Counted from the first letter of the stretch, positions 1-9,650 are shown. The stretch is 59,299 nt of DNA from Candidatus Taylorbacteria bacterium RIFCSPHIGHO2_01_FULL_46_22b (GCA_001820875.1 MHRF01000007.1:1-59299); one strand, 5' to 3'. Made by a program: numbers and translations. The notes: generated by a model from the sequence alone, not told the origin.

Positions 1-2
1 AT

Positions 3-1721
3 TTTGTCCTTGATTCGGGTCTCGTATCCGCCGAGGCGTTTTCCGCAGCGGAAAAGGAAGCTGAAACCAGCGGGCTTTCAATTGGTGAAGAATTGGTACG
101 GGAGGGGAAAATCTCCGAAGACGATTTGCGCCGTATGCAGGCGTATGTCTTAGGTATTCCTTTTGTTGATTTGCGCAACCAGAAAATTGATTTTGATTTG
201 CTTTCTTTAATCCCCGAACCCATTGCACGTACGAATAATATTGTTGCGTTCCGAAAGAGCGAAAAGGGACTTGAAGTAGCGATGCTTGATACGAGCGATT
301 TGGGAGCAATTGATTTCGTAAAGAAAAAAGTTGATCTCAAAATTTTGCCACGACTCACCAACAGTGAGTCTATCAAGAATGTGTTGGTGCAATATCAGAA
401 ATCACTGAAAGCCGAATTCGGGGACATCATCAAGAAAGAATCTTCTGCGATCAAGGCGATAAAAGAGGCAACCGATAGCACTTCGGAAAAAGATCTAAAG
501 AAAATGGCAGAGGATTTACCGGTTGTCCGCATTGTTGACACACTGTTGAAGCATGCAATTTTACAAAACGCTTCGGATATTCATATTGAGCAGATGGAAC
601 AGGAGGTGTTTGTGCGCTATCGCATTGACGGTATCTTGCATGACACGATGGTGCTCCCACATCATGTAGGACCTTCGCTTGTCGCGCGCATCAAGGTTCT
701 CTCAAATTTACGTCTTGATGAAAAGCGCCTCCCGCAGGACGGGAGATTTAAAGTTGAAACTGATGGAGAGAAAGTTTCTTTCCGCGTATCCATACTTCCG
801 ACCTATTTCGGCGAGAAGATTGTCATGCGACTTTTGAAAGAAAATTCAAAAGGGTTTACTCTCGAAGGATTGGGGTTTCATGGCAAGGCGCTTGAACATA
901 TTCACAGTTGTCTCAAACAGACCACAGGCATGATACTCTCTTCCGGTCCGACCGGTTCGGGAAAGACAACTACCTTGTATACGGTGCTTGATATTTTAAA
1001 CACACCGAACGTTAACATCTCTACTATTGAAGACCCTGTTGAGTATCAGATGCCTCGAATCAATCAGTCTCAAGTGAAACCGGAGATTGGATTTACCTTT
1101 TCATCAGGACTCCGTTCTCTCGTCCGCCAAGATCCTGACATTATTATGGTTGGTGAAATTCGTGATAATGAAACTGCCTCACTTGCCATTAATGCATCCC
1201 TCACCGGACATTTGGTGCTTTCAACTTTGCACACCAACACCGCCCCCGGCGCTATCCCACGTCTCTTGGATATGAAGGTTGAGCCGTTTCTTTTGGTGTC
1301 GACACTAAATGTGGTGATAGGACAGCGCCTAGTCCGGAGGCTTTCTGACAAGAAAGAAAAGTATTTTATGACCAAAGCTGAATTGGAGACACTGAATAAA
1401 ACTGTGGATCTCGATCGAGTTTTTGCTGCATTAGTGGAGGAACATATTGTTGAAAAGAATCAGTCATGGGAGAAAATTCCATTTTATCGCCCGATGAAGG
1501 GAGGAGGAGATGATGATGGTTTCCATGGCCGATTGGTTATCCATGAAGTGTTGCGGGTGACCTCAACTATCAAAAATTTGATTATTAAGGGAGCATCGAC
1601 TGATGAGATTGAAAAACAGGCGAAGACCGAGGGAATGATGACCATGCTTGAAGACGGTTTGTTCAAAGTGGTACAAGGGGTTACTACTTTGGAAGAGGTG
1701 TTGAGGGTTATTACTGAATAG
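3..1721 (+). CDS. pilB: Type IV pilus assembly ATPase PilB (GspE family), 5' truncated by window edge
   Basis: Cytoplasmic hexameric ATPase that powers pilus extension. The frame is already open at base 3, so the true start lies outside the window; 572 residues are visible. An N-terminal T2SSE_N-like domain comes first, then Walker A GPTGSGKTT near visible residue 315 and Walker B DPDIIMVGEIRD near 376. Many PilB/GspE proteins carry a four-Cys zinc site near the C-terminus; here that region has no cysteines and contains a Gly/Asp-rich stretch (GGGDDDG) instead. It heads a pilus operon with pilC and pseudopilins downstream. The family call is firm; assignment to PilB rather than GspE rests on the pilin-like neighbours. 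Confidence 0.95.
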   Translation, partial: FVLDSGLVSAEAFSAAEKEAETSGLSIGEELVREGKISEDDLRRMQAYVLGIPFVDLRNQKIDFDLLSLIPEPIARTNNIVAFRKSEKGLEVAMLDTSDLGAIDFVKKKVDLKILPRLTNSESIKNVLVQYQKSLKAEFGDIIKKESSAIKAIKEATDSTSEKDLKKMAEDLPVVRIVDTLLKHAILQNASDIHIEQMEQEVFVRYRIDGILHDTMVLPHHVGPSLVARIKVLSNLRLDEKRLPQDGRFKVETDGEKVSFRVSILPTYFGEKIVMRLLKENSKGFTLEGLGFHGKALEHIHSCLKQTTGMILSSGPTGSGKTTTLYTVLDILNTPNVNISTIEDPVEYQMPRINQSQVKPEIGFTFSSGLRSLVRQDPDIIMVGEIRDNETASLAINASLTGHLVLSTLHTNTAPGAIPRLLDMKVEPFLLVSTLNVVIGQRLVRRLSDKKEKYFMTKAELETLNKTVDLDRVFAALVEEHIVEKNQSWEKIPFYRPMKGGGDDDGFHGRLVIHEVLRVTSTIKNLIIKGASTDEIEKQAKTEGMMTMLEDGLFKVVQGVTTLEEVLRVITE

Positions 1722-1780
1722 AAAGGAGCGAATAGGTTAAGTAGATACAACCATGAAACAACTGTCACACAACAAAAGAC

Positions 1781-1805
1781 CGCTAATCGCTAATCGCTAA
1801 TCGCT
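1781..1805. repeat. Heptamer tandem repeat (CGCTAAT) just upstream of pilC
   Basis: CGCTAAT is repeated three times exactly with a partial fourth copy (CGCT), ending 8 nt before the pilC start codon, where an SD would be expected. No SD is visible. It is one of five period-7 repeats in the window. Confidence 0.9.
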
Positions 1806-1813
1806 TTTGCCTC

Positions 1814-3031
1814 ATGTCGCTGTTCAAATTCAAAGCAGAAAAATCTTCAGGAGAAATATACGAAGGGAAGCGCAGTGCTCCTGACAAATTTACTTTGTAT
1901 CAAGATCTCAAACGGGAAGGGGATACGGTACTTTCGACAGAAGAAGTCAGAGAAGCAAAGGGGTCAGGAACTTTTTCGCTCTCTGGGTTGATGAAGCATG
2001 TTTCACTGCGGGATCGCATCTTGCTCGCGCGGAATCTAGGTTCAATGCTTGAAGCGGGCTTGTCGCTGGCGCGAGCGCTCTCGGTTATTGAGCGACAGGC
2101 GAGAAGTAAGGCTCTGCGTGATGTGATCCAAAAAGTTTCTGCCAAAATTAATCAGGGCCAGACATTAAGTGACTCGCTGAAAGAACACCCTGCGGTCTTC
2201 TCTTCTCTTTTTGTATCGATGGTGCGCGCGGGAGAGGAAAGCGGGAGCCTTCCTAAGGCGCTTCGTTCTATTTCCGAGCAGATGTCCAATACCTATCAAC
2301 TGCAGAAAAAAATCCGAGGCGCGATGATTTATCCCATAATTATTATGGTGGTGATTGTGGTCATCACTATTCTTATGCTTATTTATGTCGTTCCGACTTT
2401 GACGGCGGTGTTTTCTGAACTACATGTGGAACTACCGTGGAATACTCGGGTTATTATCTATTTGAGCGGACTTCTTTCAGGTCACCCGTTTTTCGCGTTG
2501 TTTGTCATATTCCTTCTCGGCGCGAGCGCATATTTTTTGCGCCGTTCTCCGACAGGGAGGCGATTGTTTGACGGAATACTTCTGCGATTACCGGTAATCA
2601 AAACAATTGTACAGGAATCAAATTCAGCGCGAGTCGCGCGTACACTTTCCTCGCTTCTTTCAAGCGGGGTGGAGGTAGTGCAGTCGATTGAGATTACAGG
2701 TGATGTGGTACAAAACATTTATTTTCGCAGAGTACTTGACCAAGCACGCGAACGCATAAAAAAGGGAGAACCACTGTCAGTTGTATTTACTGAAAATACA
2801 AAATTATACCCAATCTTTGTTGGAGAAATGATTAGTATCGGCGAAGAGACAGGAAAACTTGGTGAGATGCTTTCCAACGTCGCTGATTTTTATGAAGAAG
2901 AAGTATCCCAAAAGACAAAAGATCTCTCTACGATTGTAGAACCAGTGCTGATGGTGGTTATCGGATGTGCAGTCGCGTTCTTTGCTCTTTCTATGCTTGC
3001 TCCAATGTACTCGTTGGTGGATAGCATATGA
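1814..3031 (+). CDS. pilC: Type IV pilus inner-membrane platform protein PilC (GspF family)
   Basis: Polytopic inner-membrane protein that couples PilB motion to pilin assembly. The 405 residues hold two GspF domains (about 70-190 and 275-395), each ending in hydrophobic helices. Three membrane segments are visible: near 170-195 (starting YPIIIMVVIVV), near 225-245, and at the C-terminus. The length is normal for the family. The start follows a heptamer repeat rather than an SD. Its last codons overlap the next gene by 4 nt (ATGA), indicating translational coupling within the pilus operon. Confidence 0.95.
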   Translation: MSLFKFKAEKSSGEIYEGKRSAPDKFTLYQDLKREGDTVLSTEEVREAKGSGTFSLSGLMKHVSLRDRILLARNLGSMLEAGLSLARALSVIERQARSKALRDVIQKVSAKINQGQTLSDSLKEHPAVFSSLFVSMVRAGEESGSLPKALRSISEQMSNTYQLQKKIRGAMIYPIIIMVVIVVITILMLIYVVPTLTAVFSELHVELPWNTRVIIYLSGLLSGHPFFALFVIFLLGASAYFLRRSPTGRRLFDGILLRLPVIKTIVQESNSARVARTLSSLLSSGVEVVQSIEITGDVVQNIYFRRVLDQARERIKKGEPLSVVFTENTKLYPIFVGEMISIGEETGKLGEMLSNVADFYEEEVSQKTKDLSTIVEPVLMVVIGCAVAFFALSMLAPMYSLVDSI

Positions 3032-4845
3032 TCAAAATGCAAACATTCACTCGGAAGAAACAAGCACAGGGATTTACTCTGGTTGAAACAGTGGTATCTG
3101 TGGCGATTTTCGTGACTGTGTTTCTTTCTTTGTATGGCGTGTACTCGCGCATTTTTACACTTATGTCCATTAGCCGATTAAAGACGGTTGCGGTGGCGCT
3201 TGCAAATGAGCAACTAGAAATTGCGCGGAACCTTCCTTATGCAAACGTTGGAACGCAAACTGGTATTCCTAATGGATCAATCCCCGCTTCACAGACACTT
3301 GCCCGCGGAAATGCGACATTTACAGTAACTACCGTAGTACGCAATATTGATGATCCGTTCGATGGGTCTATTGGAGGTGTCCCGAATGATACTGCGCCTG
3401 CTGACTACAAGTTGGTAGATATAACGGTAGTGTGTGCAACGTGCGCTAACTTTACTCCGATTGCACTTTCTACATATGTTGCCCCTAAAAATCTTGAATT
3501 TTCCTCTTCGGACAACGGTGCATTGTTCGTGCACGTATTTGATGCCAATGGTCAGCCGGTTTCTGATGCAGCAGTTCATATAGAAAATAATTCAGTAACA
3601 CCTGCTATTGTGATTGACGATGTAACCGGTGCGAACGGCACTTTGCAGCTCATTGATGTTCCACCAGGAACTGAAGTCTATGAAGTAACGGCAACGAAAA
3701 GTGCATATTCAACCGACGAAACTTATCCTGCGGGAGCTGTGGGGAATCCGAACCCAACAAAACGTCATGCAACTGTTGCTCCTGAACAAGTCACCTCTCT
3801 TTCTTTGTCTATTGATCGACTGTCAACGATCACTTTTTCCAGTGTAATCGATATCTGTGCCCCTGTGGCTGACATTGATTTTCATTTATCGGGGTCTCGA
3901 TTGATTGGTACTGAACCGGATGTGTTGAAGTCGGATGCTTCGTATGTCACCAACGCGTCGGGTATTAAAACGCTTTCAAGTGTGGAATGGGATACATACA
4001 ATTTTTCTCTGACTGACGGCGGGTATGATTTGGCAGGGTCCAATCCGCTGTTGCCTTTGGCAATTACTCCGAATTCTTCGCAAAATGTGCAACTTACCGT
4101 CATTCCAAAAGATCCACGTTCTTTGATGGTGACGGTGCGGGACGCGGCGACGGGGTTGCCCATTTCCGGAGCGTCAGTTGTTATAACAGGCGTAGCTGAT
4201 GCAACACTGATCACTGGTCGTGGTTCTATTACCCAGACTGATTGGTCAGGAGGGGATGGGCAGGCGACGTCCACCAATCCCGCTGGGGAGAACGAATATT
4301 TTAGTTCAGATGGAAATGTCGATGTTTCAAGTCCATCAGGTGAGGTCAAATTATTACTTGTGGGAAGCGAATATGTTTCTTCAGGCACGCTGGTTTCTTC
4401 CGCCTTTGATACAGGCTCTCCGAGTAATTTTCAGACTATTATTTGGCAGCCGAGCACCCAGCCGTCCGATGCAGGGGCTGATAGCGTCAGAGTTCAAGTG
4501 GCAACCAATAGTGACGCTGGGACATGGAACTTTTTAGGTCCTGATGGAACGGCAGGATCGTATTATACAATTGCTGATACCAATATTAATGCAGTGCACA
4601 ATAATAATCGCTACTTCCGATACAAGTTATTTCTTGCCACAGCCACGACCTCGGTTACTCCTTCCGTTTCAGATGTTTCATTTACATTCACTTCTGCATG
4701 CGTACCGCCCGGTCAAGTCATATTTACCGGTTTGAACGCAGGTACAGTCGACATTGCTGTTTCCAAGTCAGGATATCAGACCGCAACGTCTTCAGTATCC
4801 GTTATTAATAACTGGCAAAGCACCGATATACCACTTTCTCCTTAA
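3028..4845 (+). CDS. Large pseudopilin-like protein with carboxypeptidase-regulatory-like repeats
   Basis: A 605-residue protein with a class III prepilin leader: KKQAQG followed by FTLVETVVSVAIF, with Gly before the cleavage point and Glu at +5. The ectodomain is Thr/Ser/Val-rich and much larger than ordinary pilins. Two segments resemble carboxypeptidase regulatory-like or Ig-like beta sandwiches: one beginning VHVFDANGQPVSDAAV (residue ~170) and one beginning VTVRDAATGLPISGASV (~370). A third degenerate copy lies at the C-terminus. It overlaps pilC by 4 nt. It is likely a minor or tip pilin exposed to the outside; its partner or adhesion target cannot be read from sequence. Confidence 0.85.
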   Translation: MIKMQTFTRKKQAQGFTLVETVVSVAIFVTVFLSLYGVYSRIFTLMSISRLKTVAVALANEQLEIARNLPYANVGTQTGIPNGSIPASQTLARGNATFTVTTVVRNIDDPFDGSIGGVPNDTAPADYKLVDITVVCATCANFTPIALSTYVAPKNLEFSSSDNGALFVHVFDANGQPVSDAAVHIENNSVTPAIVIDDVTGANGTLQLIDVPPGTEVYEVTATKSAYSTDETYPAGAVGNPNPTKRHATVAPEQVTSLSLSIDRLSTITFSSVIDICAPVADIDFHLSGSRLIGTEPDVLKSDASYVTNASGIKTLSSVEWDTYNFSLTDGGYDLAGSNPLLPLAITPNSSQNVQLTVIPKDPRSLMVTVRDAATGLPISGASVVITGVADATLITGRGSITQTDWSGGDGQATSTNPAGENEYFSSDGNVDVSSPSGEVKLLLVGSEYVSSGTLVSSAFDTGSPSNFQTIIWQPSTQPSDAGADSVRVQVATNSDAGTWNFLGPDGTAGSYYTIADTNINAVHNNNRYFRYKLFLATATTSVTPSVSDVSFTFTSACVPPGQVIFTGLNAGTVDIAVSKSGYQTATSSVSVINNWQSTDIPLSP

Positions 4846-4849
4846 GCAT

Positions 4850-5467
4850 ATGCTTTTCCCTTTTAATAAAACACAGGGCGTGACGGTTACCGAGATAGTA
4901 GTGGTGATAGCCATTTTATCTGCGCTTGTTGCTGCATTCGGTTCGCTTCAGTCGGACACATTCTTTTTGAGCCGAGTTTTTAATCAGGGATTAACTGCTT
5001 CGTATGGTGCAACCAAAGTGCTCAAAGATATTGCGGGTATCATCCGCACTTCAGAACCTTCTGCACTCGGGGCATATCCGATTGAGCAAGCGGCAACAAG
5101 CACACTTACCTTCTACGCTGATGTCGATGCTGATGGGGTGACTGAAAGAATCCGTTATTTCATTGCGTCTTCCACTCTCTATAAAGGTGTGATAAAACCG
5201 TCGGGCAACCCATTGGCCTATAACCCTGCGAGCGAGACTCTGTCATCGCTGATTACTAATGTGATGAATGGGACATCCACAGCACTCTTTTTATATTATG
5301 ATAAAAACTATGACGGAACGTCTGCAGCTCTCCCGATTCCGGTATCTATAGCGAACATCAGACTTATCAAGGTGAGTGTGGTCATTGATCCAAATTCTGC
5401 GCAACCACTGAAGGCAATGACAATTACCACACAAGCGACTTTACGAAATCTTAAAGATAACCTCTAG
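4850..5467 (+). CDS. Pseudopilin with N-methylation motif
   Basis: The start is taken at the ATG 4 nt after the previous stop, because this places a prepilin signal at the N-terminus: MLFPFNKTQG then VTVTEIVVVIAILSALVAAF, with Gly at -1 and Glu at +5. Further upstream codons in this frame would bury that signal inside the previous gene. The 205-residue protein has one N-terminal helix and a small beta-rich head with a DADGVTE stretch. It resembles GspJ/PilW-type minor pilins in position and size, but no specific family motif is visible. The next gene starts directly after its stop codon. Confidence 0.8.
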   Translation: MLFPFNKTQGVTVTEIVVVIAILSALVAAFGSLQSDTFFLSRVFNQGLTASYGATKVLKDIAGIIRTSEPSALGAYPIEQAATSTLTFYADVDADGVTERIRYFIASSTLYKGVIKPSGNPLAYNPASETLSSLITNVMNGTSTALFLYYDKNYDGTSAALPIPVSIANIRLIKVSVVIDPNSAQPLKAMTITTQATLRNLKDNL

Positions 5468-6943
5468 ATGAACAGATTATCTCTAAAGAAACATAAAGGA
5501 TTTATGCTCATCGGAGTGTTGGTATTCGGCACAATCGCAGTACTTTTAATTGGAAGCATTGTTGGTTTTGGCAATTCAGTTCTTCAGCTTTCTCGCCGAG
5601 TAGCTGAACGAGAAATGGCTTTTCAAATTGCGGAGGCGGGAGTTGATTATTACCGATGGCATTTAGCGCATGACTCTGACGATTATCAAGATGGGACAGG
5701 ACAGGCAGGACCATATACACATCAATTTTTTGATAAGTCAGGCGATCACATCGGTGATTTTGTATTGACTATCACTCCTCCTATAAGTGGATCGACCATT
5801 GTGACCGTTCTGTCTGAAGGTCGCCTCGCCACGACAACGGCAGGAATAGTAGTTTCTCGAAAAATAAAAACGCGTCTCGCCATACCTTCTTTTGCAAAAT
5901 ATGCGGTAGTGGTTAATGACGCTGTTCGTTTTGGGGAAGGAACAGAGGTGTTTGGTCCGATTCACTCAAATAGTGGAATACGGTTTGACGGTTTGGCGCA
6001 CAACCTCGTGACCAGTGCAGTAACAAGTTATGATGATCCCGATCACACGGGGGCTGTAGAATTTGGCGTGCATACCCACTTGAGGCCTCCGCCGCTGACC
6101 GGCAGTTATACCGGATTTGTTTCAGCTGAAGCCCCTCCAAGCACGGTGTCGACGCGATCAGATGTATTTCAGGCAGGACGATTGTTTCCGGTACCGGCAG
6201 TTGATTTTACCGGCATCACCACTGATCTGGCGAGTATAAAAGCGGATGCGCAGGCATCGGGTAGATATTTTGCCCCATCAGGGTCTTTTGGATATCATGT
6301 CGTCTTTTTCACTGATGATACGTTCAATTTATATCGGGTTACTGGACTCTCGAACATTCCCAATCAGTGCACCAATACGTCCAATCAGGAGGGGTGGGGC
6401 ACGTGGAGTATTCGTTCAGGCGGCGAGACTCTCTTGGGCAACTATGCGATTCCTGCAAATGGACTCATCTTTATTGAGGACAATGTATGGGTAAACGGGA
6501 CAATTAATACTGCCCGAGTAACACTTGCGTCAGGGCGTTTCCCAGATAATTCGACCACGAGGACTTCGATAACGGTTAATAGCGATTTACGTTATACCAA
6601 TTATGACGGGAGAGATGTTATTGCACTGATTGCCCAAAAGAATATGAACGTGGGTTTGTATAGTAGTAATATTCTCCGGATTGATGCTGCACTAATTGCC
6701 CAAAATGGCCGTGCAGGCCGGTACTATTATGAGTCGGACTGCGGATCGGAACGTATTCGCAATACGATCACTCTCTATGGCATGATCGCATCAAGCCAGC
6801 GATATGGTTTTGCCTATACAGACAACACGGGATATATTAACCGCGATATTATTTATGATAGTTTCTTGTTATATGGTCCGCCACCGTCATTTCCGCTGAC
6901 TTCAGATCAATACCAAACTATTTCGTGGGAGGAGATTCAATAA
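5468..6943 (+). CDS. PilX-like pilus-associated protein
   Basis: A 491-residue protein with a single N-terminal membrane helix (GFMLIGVLVFGTIAVLLIG, residues 11-35), followed by AFQIAEAGVDYYRWHL, a pattern seen in PilX N-terminal domains. The pilin-like Gly-Phe junction is present but Glu+5 is missing, so cleavage and N-methylation are uncertain. The remainder is a long extracytoplasmic beta-rich domain of unknown fold. It begins immediately after the preceding stop, is the last gene of the pilus operon, and is followed by the tpiA promoter. Confidence 0.75.
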   Translation: MNRLSLKKHKGFMLIGVLVFGTIAVLLIGSIVGFGNSVLQLSRRVAEREMAFQIAEAGVDYYRWHLAHDSDDYQDGTGQAGPYTHQFFDKSGDHIGDFVLTITPPISGSTIVTVLSEGRLATTTAGIVVSRKIKTRLAIPSFAKYAVVVNDAVRFGEGTEVFGPIHSNSGIRFDGLAHNLVTSAVTSYDDPDHTGAVEFGVHTHLRPPPLTGSYTGFVSAEAPPSTVSTRSDVFQAGRLFPVPAVDFTGITTDLASIKADAQASGRYFAPSGSFGYHVVFFTDDTFNLYRVTGLSNIPNQCTNTSNQEGWGTWSIRSGGETLLGNYAIPANGLIFIEDNVWVNGTINTARVTLASGRFPDNSTTRTSITVNSDLRYTNYDGRDVIALIAQKNMNVGLYSSNILRIDAALIAQNGRAGRYYYESDCGSERIRNTITLYGMIASSQRYGFAYTDNTGYINRDIIYDSFLLYGPPPSFPLTSDQYQTISWEEIQ

Positions 6944-6954
6944 CGCGGGGAGAA

Positions 6955-6963
6955 TGCTATAAT
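6955..6963 (+). promoter_or_regulatory. Extended -10 of tpiA, leaderless arrangement
   Basis: TGCTATAAT is a perfect extended -10 (hexamer 6958-6963). Seven nt separate it from the tpiA ATG at 6971, so transcription should begin at or next to the start codon. Confidence 0.75.
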
Positions 6964-6970
6964 CTCTCCT

Positions 6971-7747
6971 ATGCAACGCCGCAAAAAAATTGTTGTGGGT
7001 AATTGGAAGATGAATCCAAACGCTCTGGTTGACGCAAAGTCCATTTTTTCAAAAATAAAACGTGTTGCACTCCGCGCGAAAAAGACACAAACAGTCATTT
7101 GTCCTCCGTTTGTACACGTTGCCCCACTTGTTTCCCTTGCAGGAAAAAGTAGCATAGCAGTTGGTGTGCAGGATGTGTTTTGGGAAGATCAGGGGTCGTT
7201 TACAGGCAGCATATCAGCGTCCCAAGCAAAGGGGGTGGGCGCACAGTACGCGATTGTTGGGCACTCCGAGCGGCGAAAACAAGGTGAAGACAATGAACAA
7301 GTTGCTCGAAAACTTTTTTCGGCCACCAAACAAGGACTTGTTGGCATACTTTGTGTCGGCGAATCTGCGCGTGATCGGGAAGGAAATTTTTTTGCACAAC
7401 TCAAAGATCAGATTCTTGCATCGCTTTCAAATATTGCCGGCGGGGTGCTTGCGCGTTCGGTGATTATTGCCTACGAACCTGTCTGGGAGGTTGGACGGAG
7501 TGATTTTCAAGCAATGAAACCCTCTGACATTCATGAGACGTCAATTTTCATACGTCGGGTGATTACTGATGTGTTCGGGCCAGAAGTGGCGCAGCAGGTG
7601 CCAGTCTTGTATGGAGGTTCAGTATCAGTTGAAAACGCAGTGGCTACTGTGTTTGAAGGAGAAGTTGACGGGCTTCTGATCGGCAGACAGAGTTTGATTC
7701 CGGAAAATTTTTGCCAGATTATAAAACAGATCAATGCAGGCAAATAA
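6971..7747 (+). CDS. tpiA: Triosephosphate isomerase, altered loop 6
   Basis: Interconverts dihydroxyacetone phosphate and glyceraldehyde-3-phosphate. The catalytic set is present: Lys in VGNWKMN, His in VGHSERR, Glu in AYEPVW, and the phosphate loop YGGSV. At the mobile lid (loop 6) the usual GTGK after the catalytic Glu reads GRSD within WEVGRSDF. This should affect lid closure, though CPR enzymes are often divergent. Length (258 aa) is normal. The gene overlaps pgk by 14 nt. It is probably translated from a leaderless mRNA, since no SD is visible. Confidence 0.95.
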   Translation: MQRRKKIVVGNWKMNPNALVDAKSIFSKIKRVALRAKKTQTVICPPFVHVAPLVSLAGKSSIAVGVQDVFWEDQGSFTGSISASQAKGVGAQYAIVGHSERRKQGEDNEQVARKLFSATKQGLVGILCVGESARDREGNFFAQLKDQILASLSNIAGGVLARSVIIAYEPVWEVGRSDFQAMKPSDIHETSIFIRRVITDVFGPEVAQQVPVLYGGSVSVENAVATVFEGEVDGLLIGRQSLIPENFCQIIKQINAGK

Positions 7748-8861
7748 ATTACCCTCGCTTTTAGATGCACCTCTTTCTGCAGGAACTCGCGTGTTGCTGG
7801 CACTTGATCTCAATGTTTCTTGCCAAGACGGAAAAGTGACAGACACATTTCGCATTGAGAAGGTTCTTCCGACACTTGAATATTTAAGTAAAAAAGGATG
7901 CCGAACGATGATTATCAGCCATATGGGGTCTGATGGATCGAGAACCCTTGCTCCGATCGCTGAATTTTTGAAGAAGACTTTCAAAATACTTTTTGCAAAT
8001 AGTCTTTCCGAAGCGAGGGAAATGTCCGCCACGCTCTCAAATGGTGAATTTCTTCTTTTAGAAAATATTCGGAGAGAAGCAGGAGAAATGGCAAATGATC
8101 CGGAGCTTGCAAAGCGTCTCGCTTCGCTTGCCGATATATATGTCAACGAGGCATTTTCTGTTTCTCACCGTGCGCATTCATCGGTGGTCGGAGTACCAAA
8201 ACTTCTCCCTTCATTTGCAGGATTTCAGTTTATTGAGGAAGTAGAAAAACTTTCGACCGCATTAAAACCAATACACCCCTCTTTGTTTGTGCTCGGCGGT
8301 GCGAAATTCGAGACCAAATTACCACTCTTGATGAAATTTTTGAATCGATATGATCGGGTGTTTGTCGGTGGGGCGCTGGCAAACGATTTGTTTCGTGCGA
8401 TGGGAGTTTCTGTGGGCGATTCCCTAGTGAGTGAACGCACACTTGATTTGAAAGTAGTAACTGAAAATCCGAGTGTCAGACTCCCTCTTGATTTTTTAGT
8501 GCAAAAAGGGCCGGTGACTGTGGTAACGCCGCCTGAGGCGCTTGGCAAGGGAGAGCGCGTCGTTGATTCAGGACCGAAGACCGCGGAATTTCTTGCAGAA
8601 CTTGCGGCCGAATCCAAATTTATTCTCTGGAACGGCCCTTTGGGTGAATTTGAACGTGGATTTTCCGAGCGCACACTCGCGTTTGCCCGTGCAGTTGCAG
8701 AAAGTGGAGCTCATTCAATTGTAGGAGGAGGGGACACCATTAGTGCGATTCAATCACTCAACATGCTCGAGAAATTTGATTTTGTTTCAACGGGTGGTGG
8801 CGCCATGCTTGATTTTCTCGCCAACGAAACTCTGCCGGGGATTGAAGCTTTGAAAAAATAA
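7734..8861 (+). CDS. pgk: Phosphoglycerate kinase, short and divergent
   Basis: Transfers phosphate from 1,3-bisphosphoglycerate to ADP. Recognised by LLENIRREAGE, HRAHSSVVGVP, LGGAKFETKLP, ILWNGPLGEFE and the nucleotide loop GGGDT. It is 375 aa, a little shorter than the usual 390-400. Two substrate motifs deviate: DFN is DLN, and the SHLGRP loop reads SHMGSDG, so its substrate-contacting Arg is absent. The Arg in TDTFRI and the one in HRAH remain. It overlaps tpiA, giving a two-gene glycolytic unit, and ends 7 nt from the convergent trmB-like gene. Confidence 0.93.
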   Translation: MQANKLPSLLDAPLSAGTRVLLALDLNVSCQDGKVTDTFRIEKVLPTLEYLSKKGCRTMIISHMGSDGSRTLAPIAEFLKKTFKILFANSLSEAREMSATLSNGEFLLLENIRREAGEMANDPELAKRLASLADIYVNEAFSVSHRAHSSVVGVPKLLPSFAGFQFIEEVEKLSTALKPIHPSLFVLGGAKFETKLPLLMKFLNRYDRVFVGGALANDLFRAMGVSVGDSLVSERTLDLKVVTENPSVRLPLDFLVQKGPVTVVTPPEALGKGERVVDSGPKTAEFLAELAAESKFILWNGPLGEFERGFSERTLAFARAVAESGAHSIVGGGDTISAIQSLNMLEKFDFVSTGGGAMLDFLANETLPGIEALKK

Positions 8862-8868
8862 GAAACTT

Positions 8869-9639
8869 TTATTTATAGGGTTGGCTGATACCCCAAATTG
8901 TTTCAAACATGGCATGTATGATTTTGTATACGTCTTTGGAGATAATCACTACCCCTCCGCCATCTTCCACATAAGAGACAAAGGCAACTGAAGTATCGAA
9001 TAAAATCAACAACGAGTTGAATTTGTCCGACATGTTTTTGGGCATATATCTGGGATTCCTAGATACTCTTTCTTCTGCATTTAATTTCCGTCCCGAATAT
9101 CCTTGATCCCAGAGGGTGCGGGATTTTATACCATAATATTTCCTTGCTTTCAGATAGTATTTACCAAACTCGTCATCTATATCCCGCAGGTAGTTATTGT
9201 ACGGGGCAATGATATCCCACCGTTTATTCTTGGCGCGGAAGGCGATGTCAAAAAGTGATCTCACTCCGTTTTTTCCGGTGAATCGTTTCACATTGAAATC
9301 TTCAATTTCCATTGTTTTTACTACTCCCAGTGATCGGATGAGATCTGGAAGACCTGTCTCAAGTTTTTGTATATCATGCTTCTTTTCCTCGATGAGAGAG
9401 CCGAAGCGGTTAGGATCAACTGCTGTGTATCTTTTTATCGTATCTCCTGTTTCAGACACTAGGCCTTTTGATTCCAAAGAGAGGAGTGTGTGATATACCG
9501 TCGGCCTCTTTACATCTGAAATGAAGGAAAGCTCTTGAGCAGTAGCGTTAGGTTTTTTCACGAGGGCTAAGAACACTCCTATCTCCTTGATGGATAGGCC
9601 AAAATTAGTTAGGTATTTGATGATTTCTTTGTCCTGCAT
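8869..9639 (-). CDS. TrmB-family transcriptional regulator
   Basis: A 256-residue protein with an N-terminal winged helix (residues 1-75; LSFISDVKRPTVYHTLLSLESKGLV is the recognition region) followed by a coiled linker and a phospholipase-D-like C-terminal domain, as in TrmB regulators that sense sugars in archaea and some bacteria. A 21-bp palindrome overlaps its probable promoter, suggesting autoregulation. The operator also sits upstream of the divergent ferritin-like gene, so that gene is a likely target. The ligand cannot be inferred. Its convergence with tpiA-pgk hints at metabolic control but is not proof. Confidence 0.85.
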   Translation of the reverse strand: MQDKEIIKYLTNFGLSIKEIGVFLALVKKPNATAQELSFISDVKRPTVYHTLLSLESKGLVSETGDTIKRYTAVDPNRFGSLIEEKKHDIQKLETGLPDLIRSLGVVKTMEIEDFNVKRFTGKNGVRSLFDIAFRAKNKRWDIIAPYNNYLRDIDDEFGKYYLKARKYYGIKSRTLWDQGYSGRKLNAEERVSRNPRYMPKNMSDKFNSLLILFDTSVAFVSYVEDGGGVVIISKDVYKIIHAMFETIWGISQPYK

Positions 9640-9650
9640 AATTGTTTATA

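Noticed and set aside
3882-4388. 168-residue minus-strand frame
   Set aside because: A shadow of the large pseudopilin gene.
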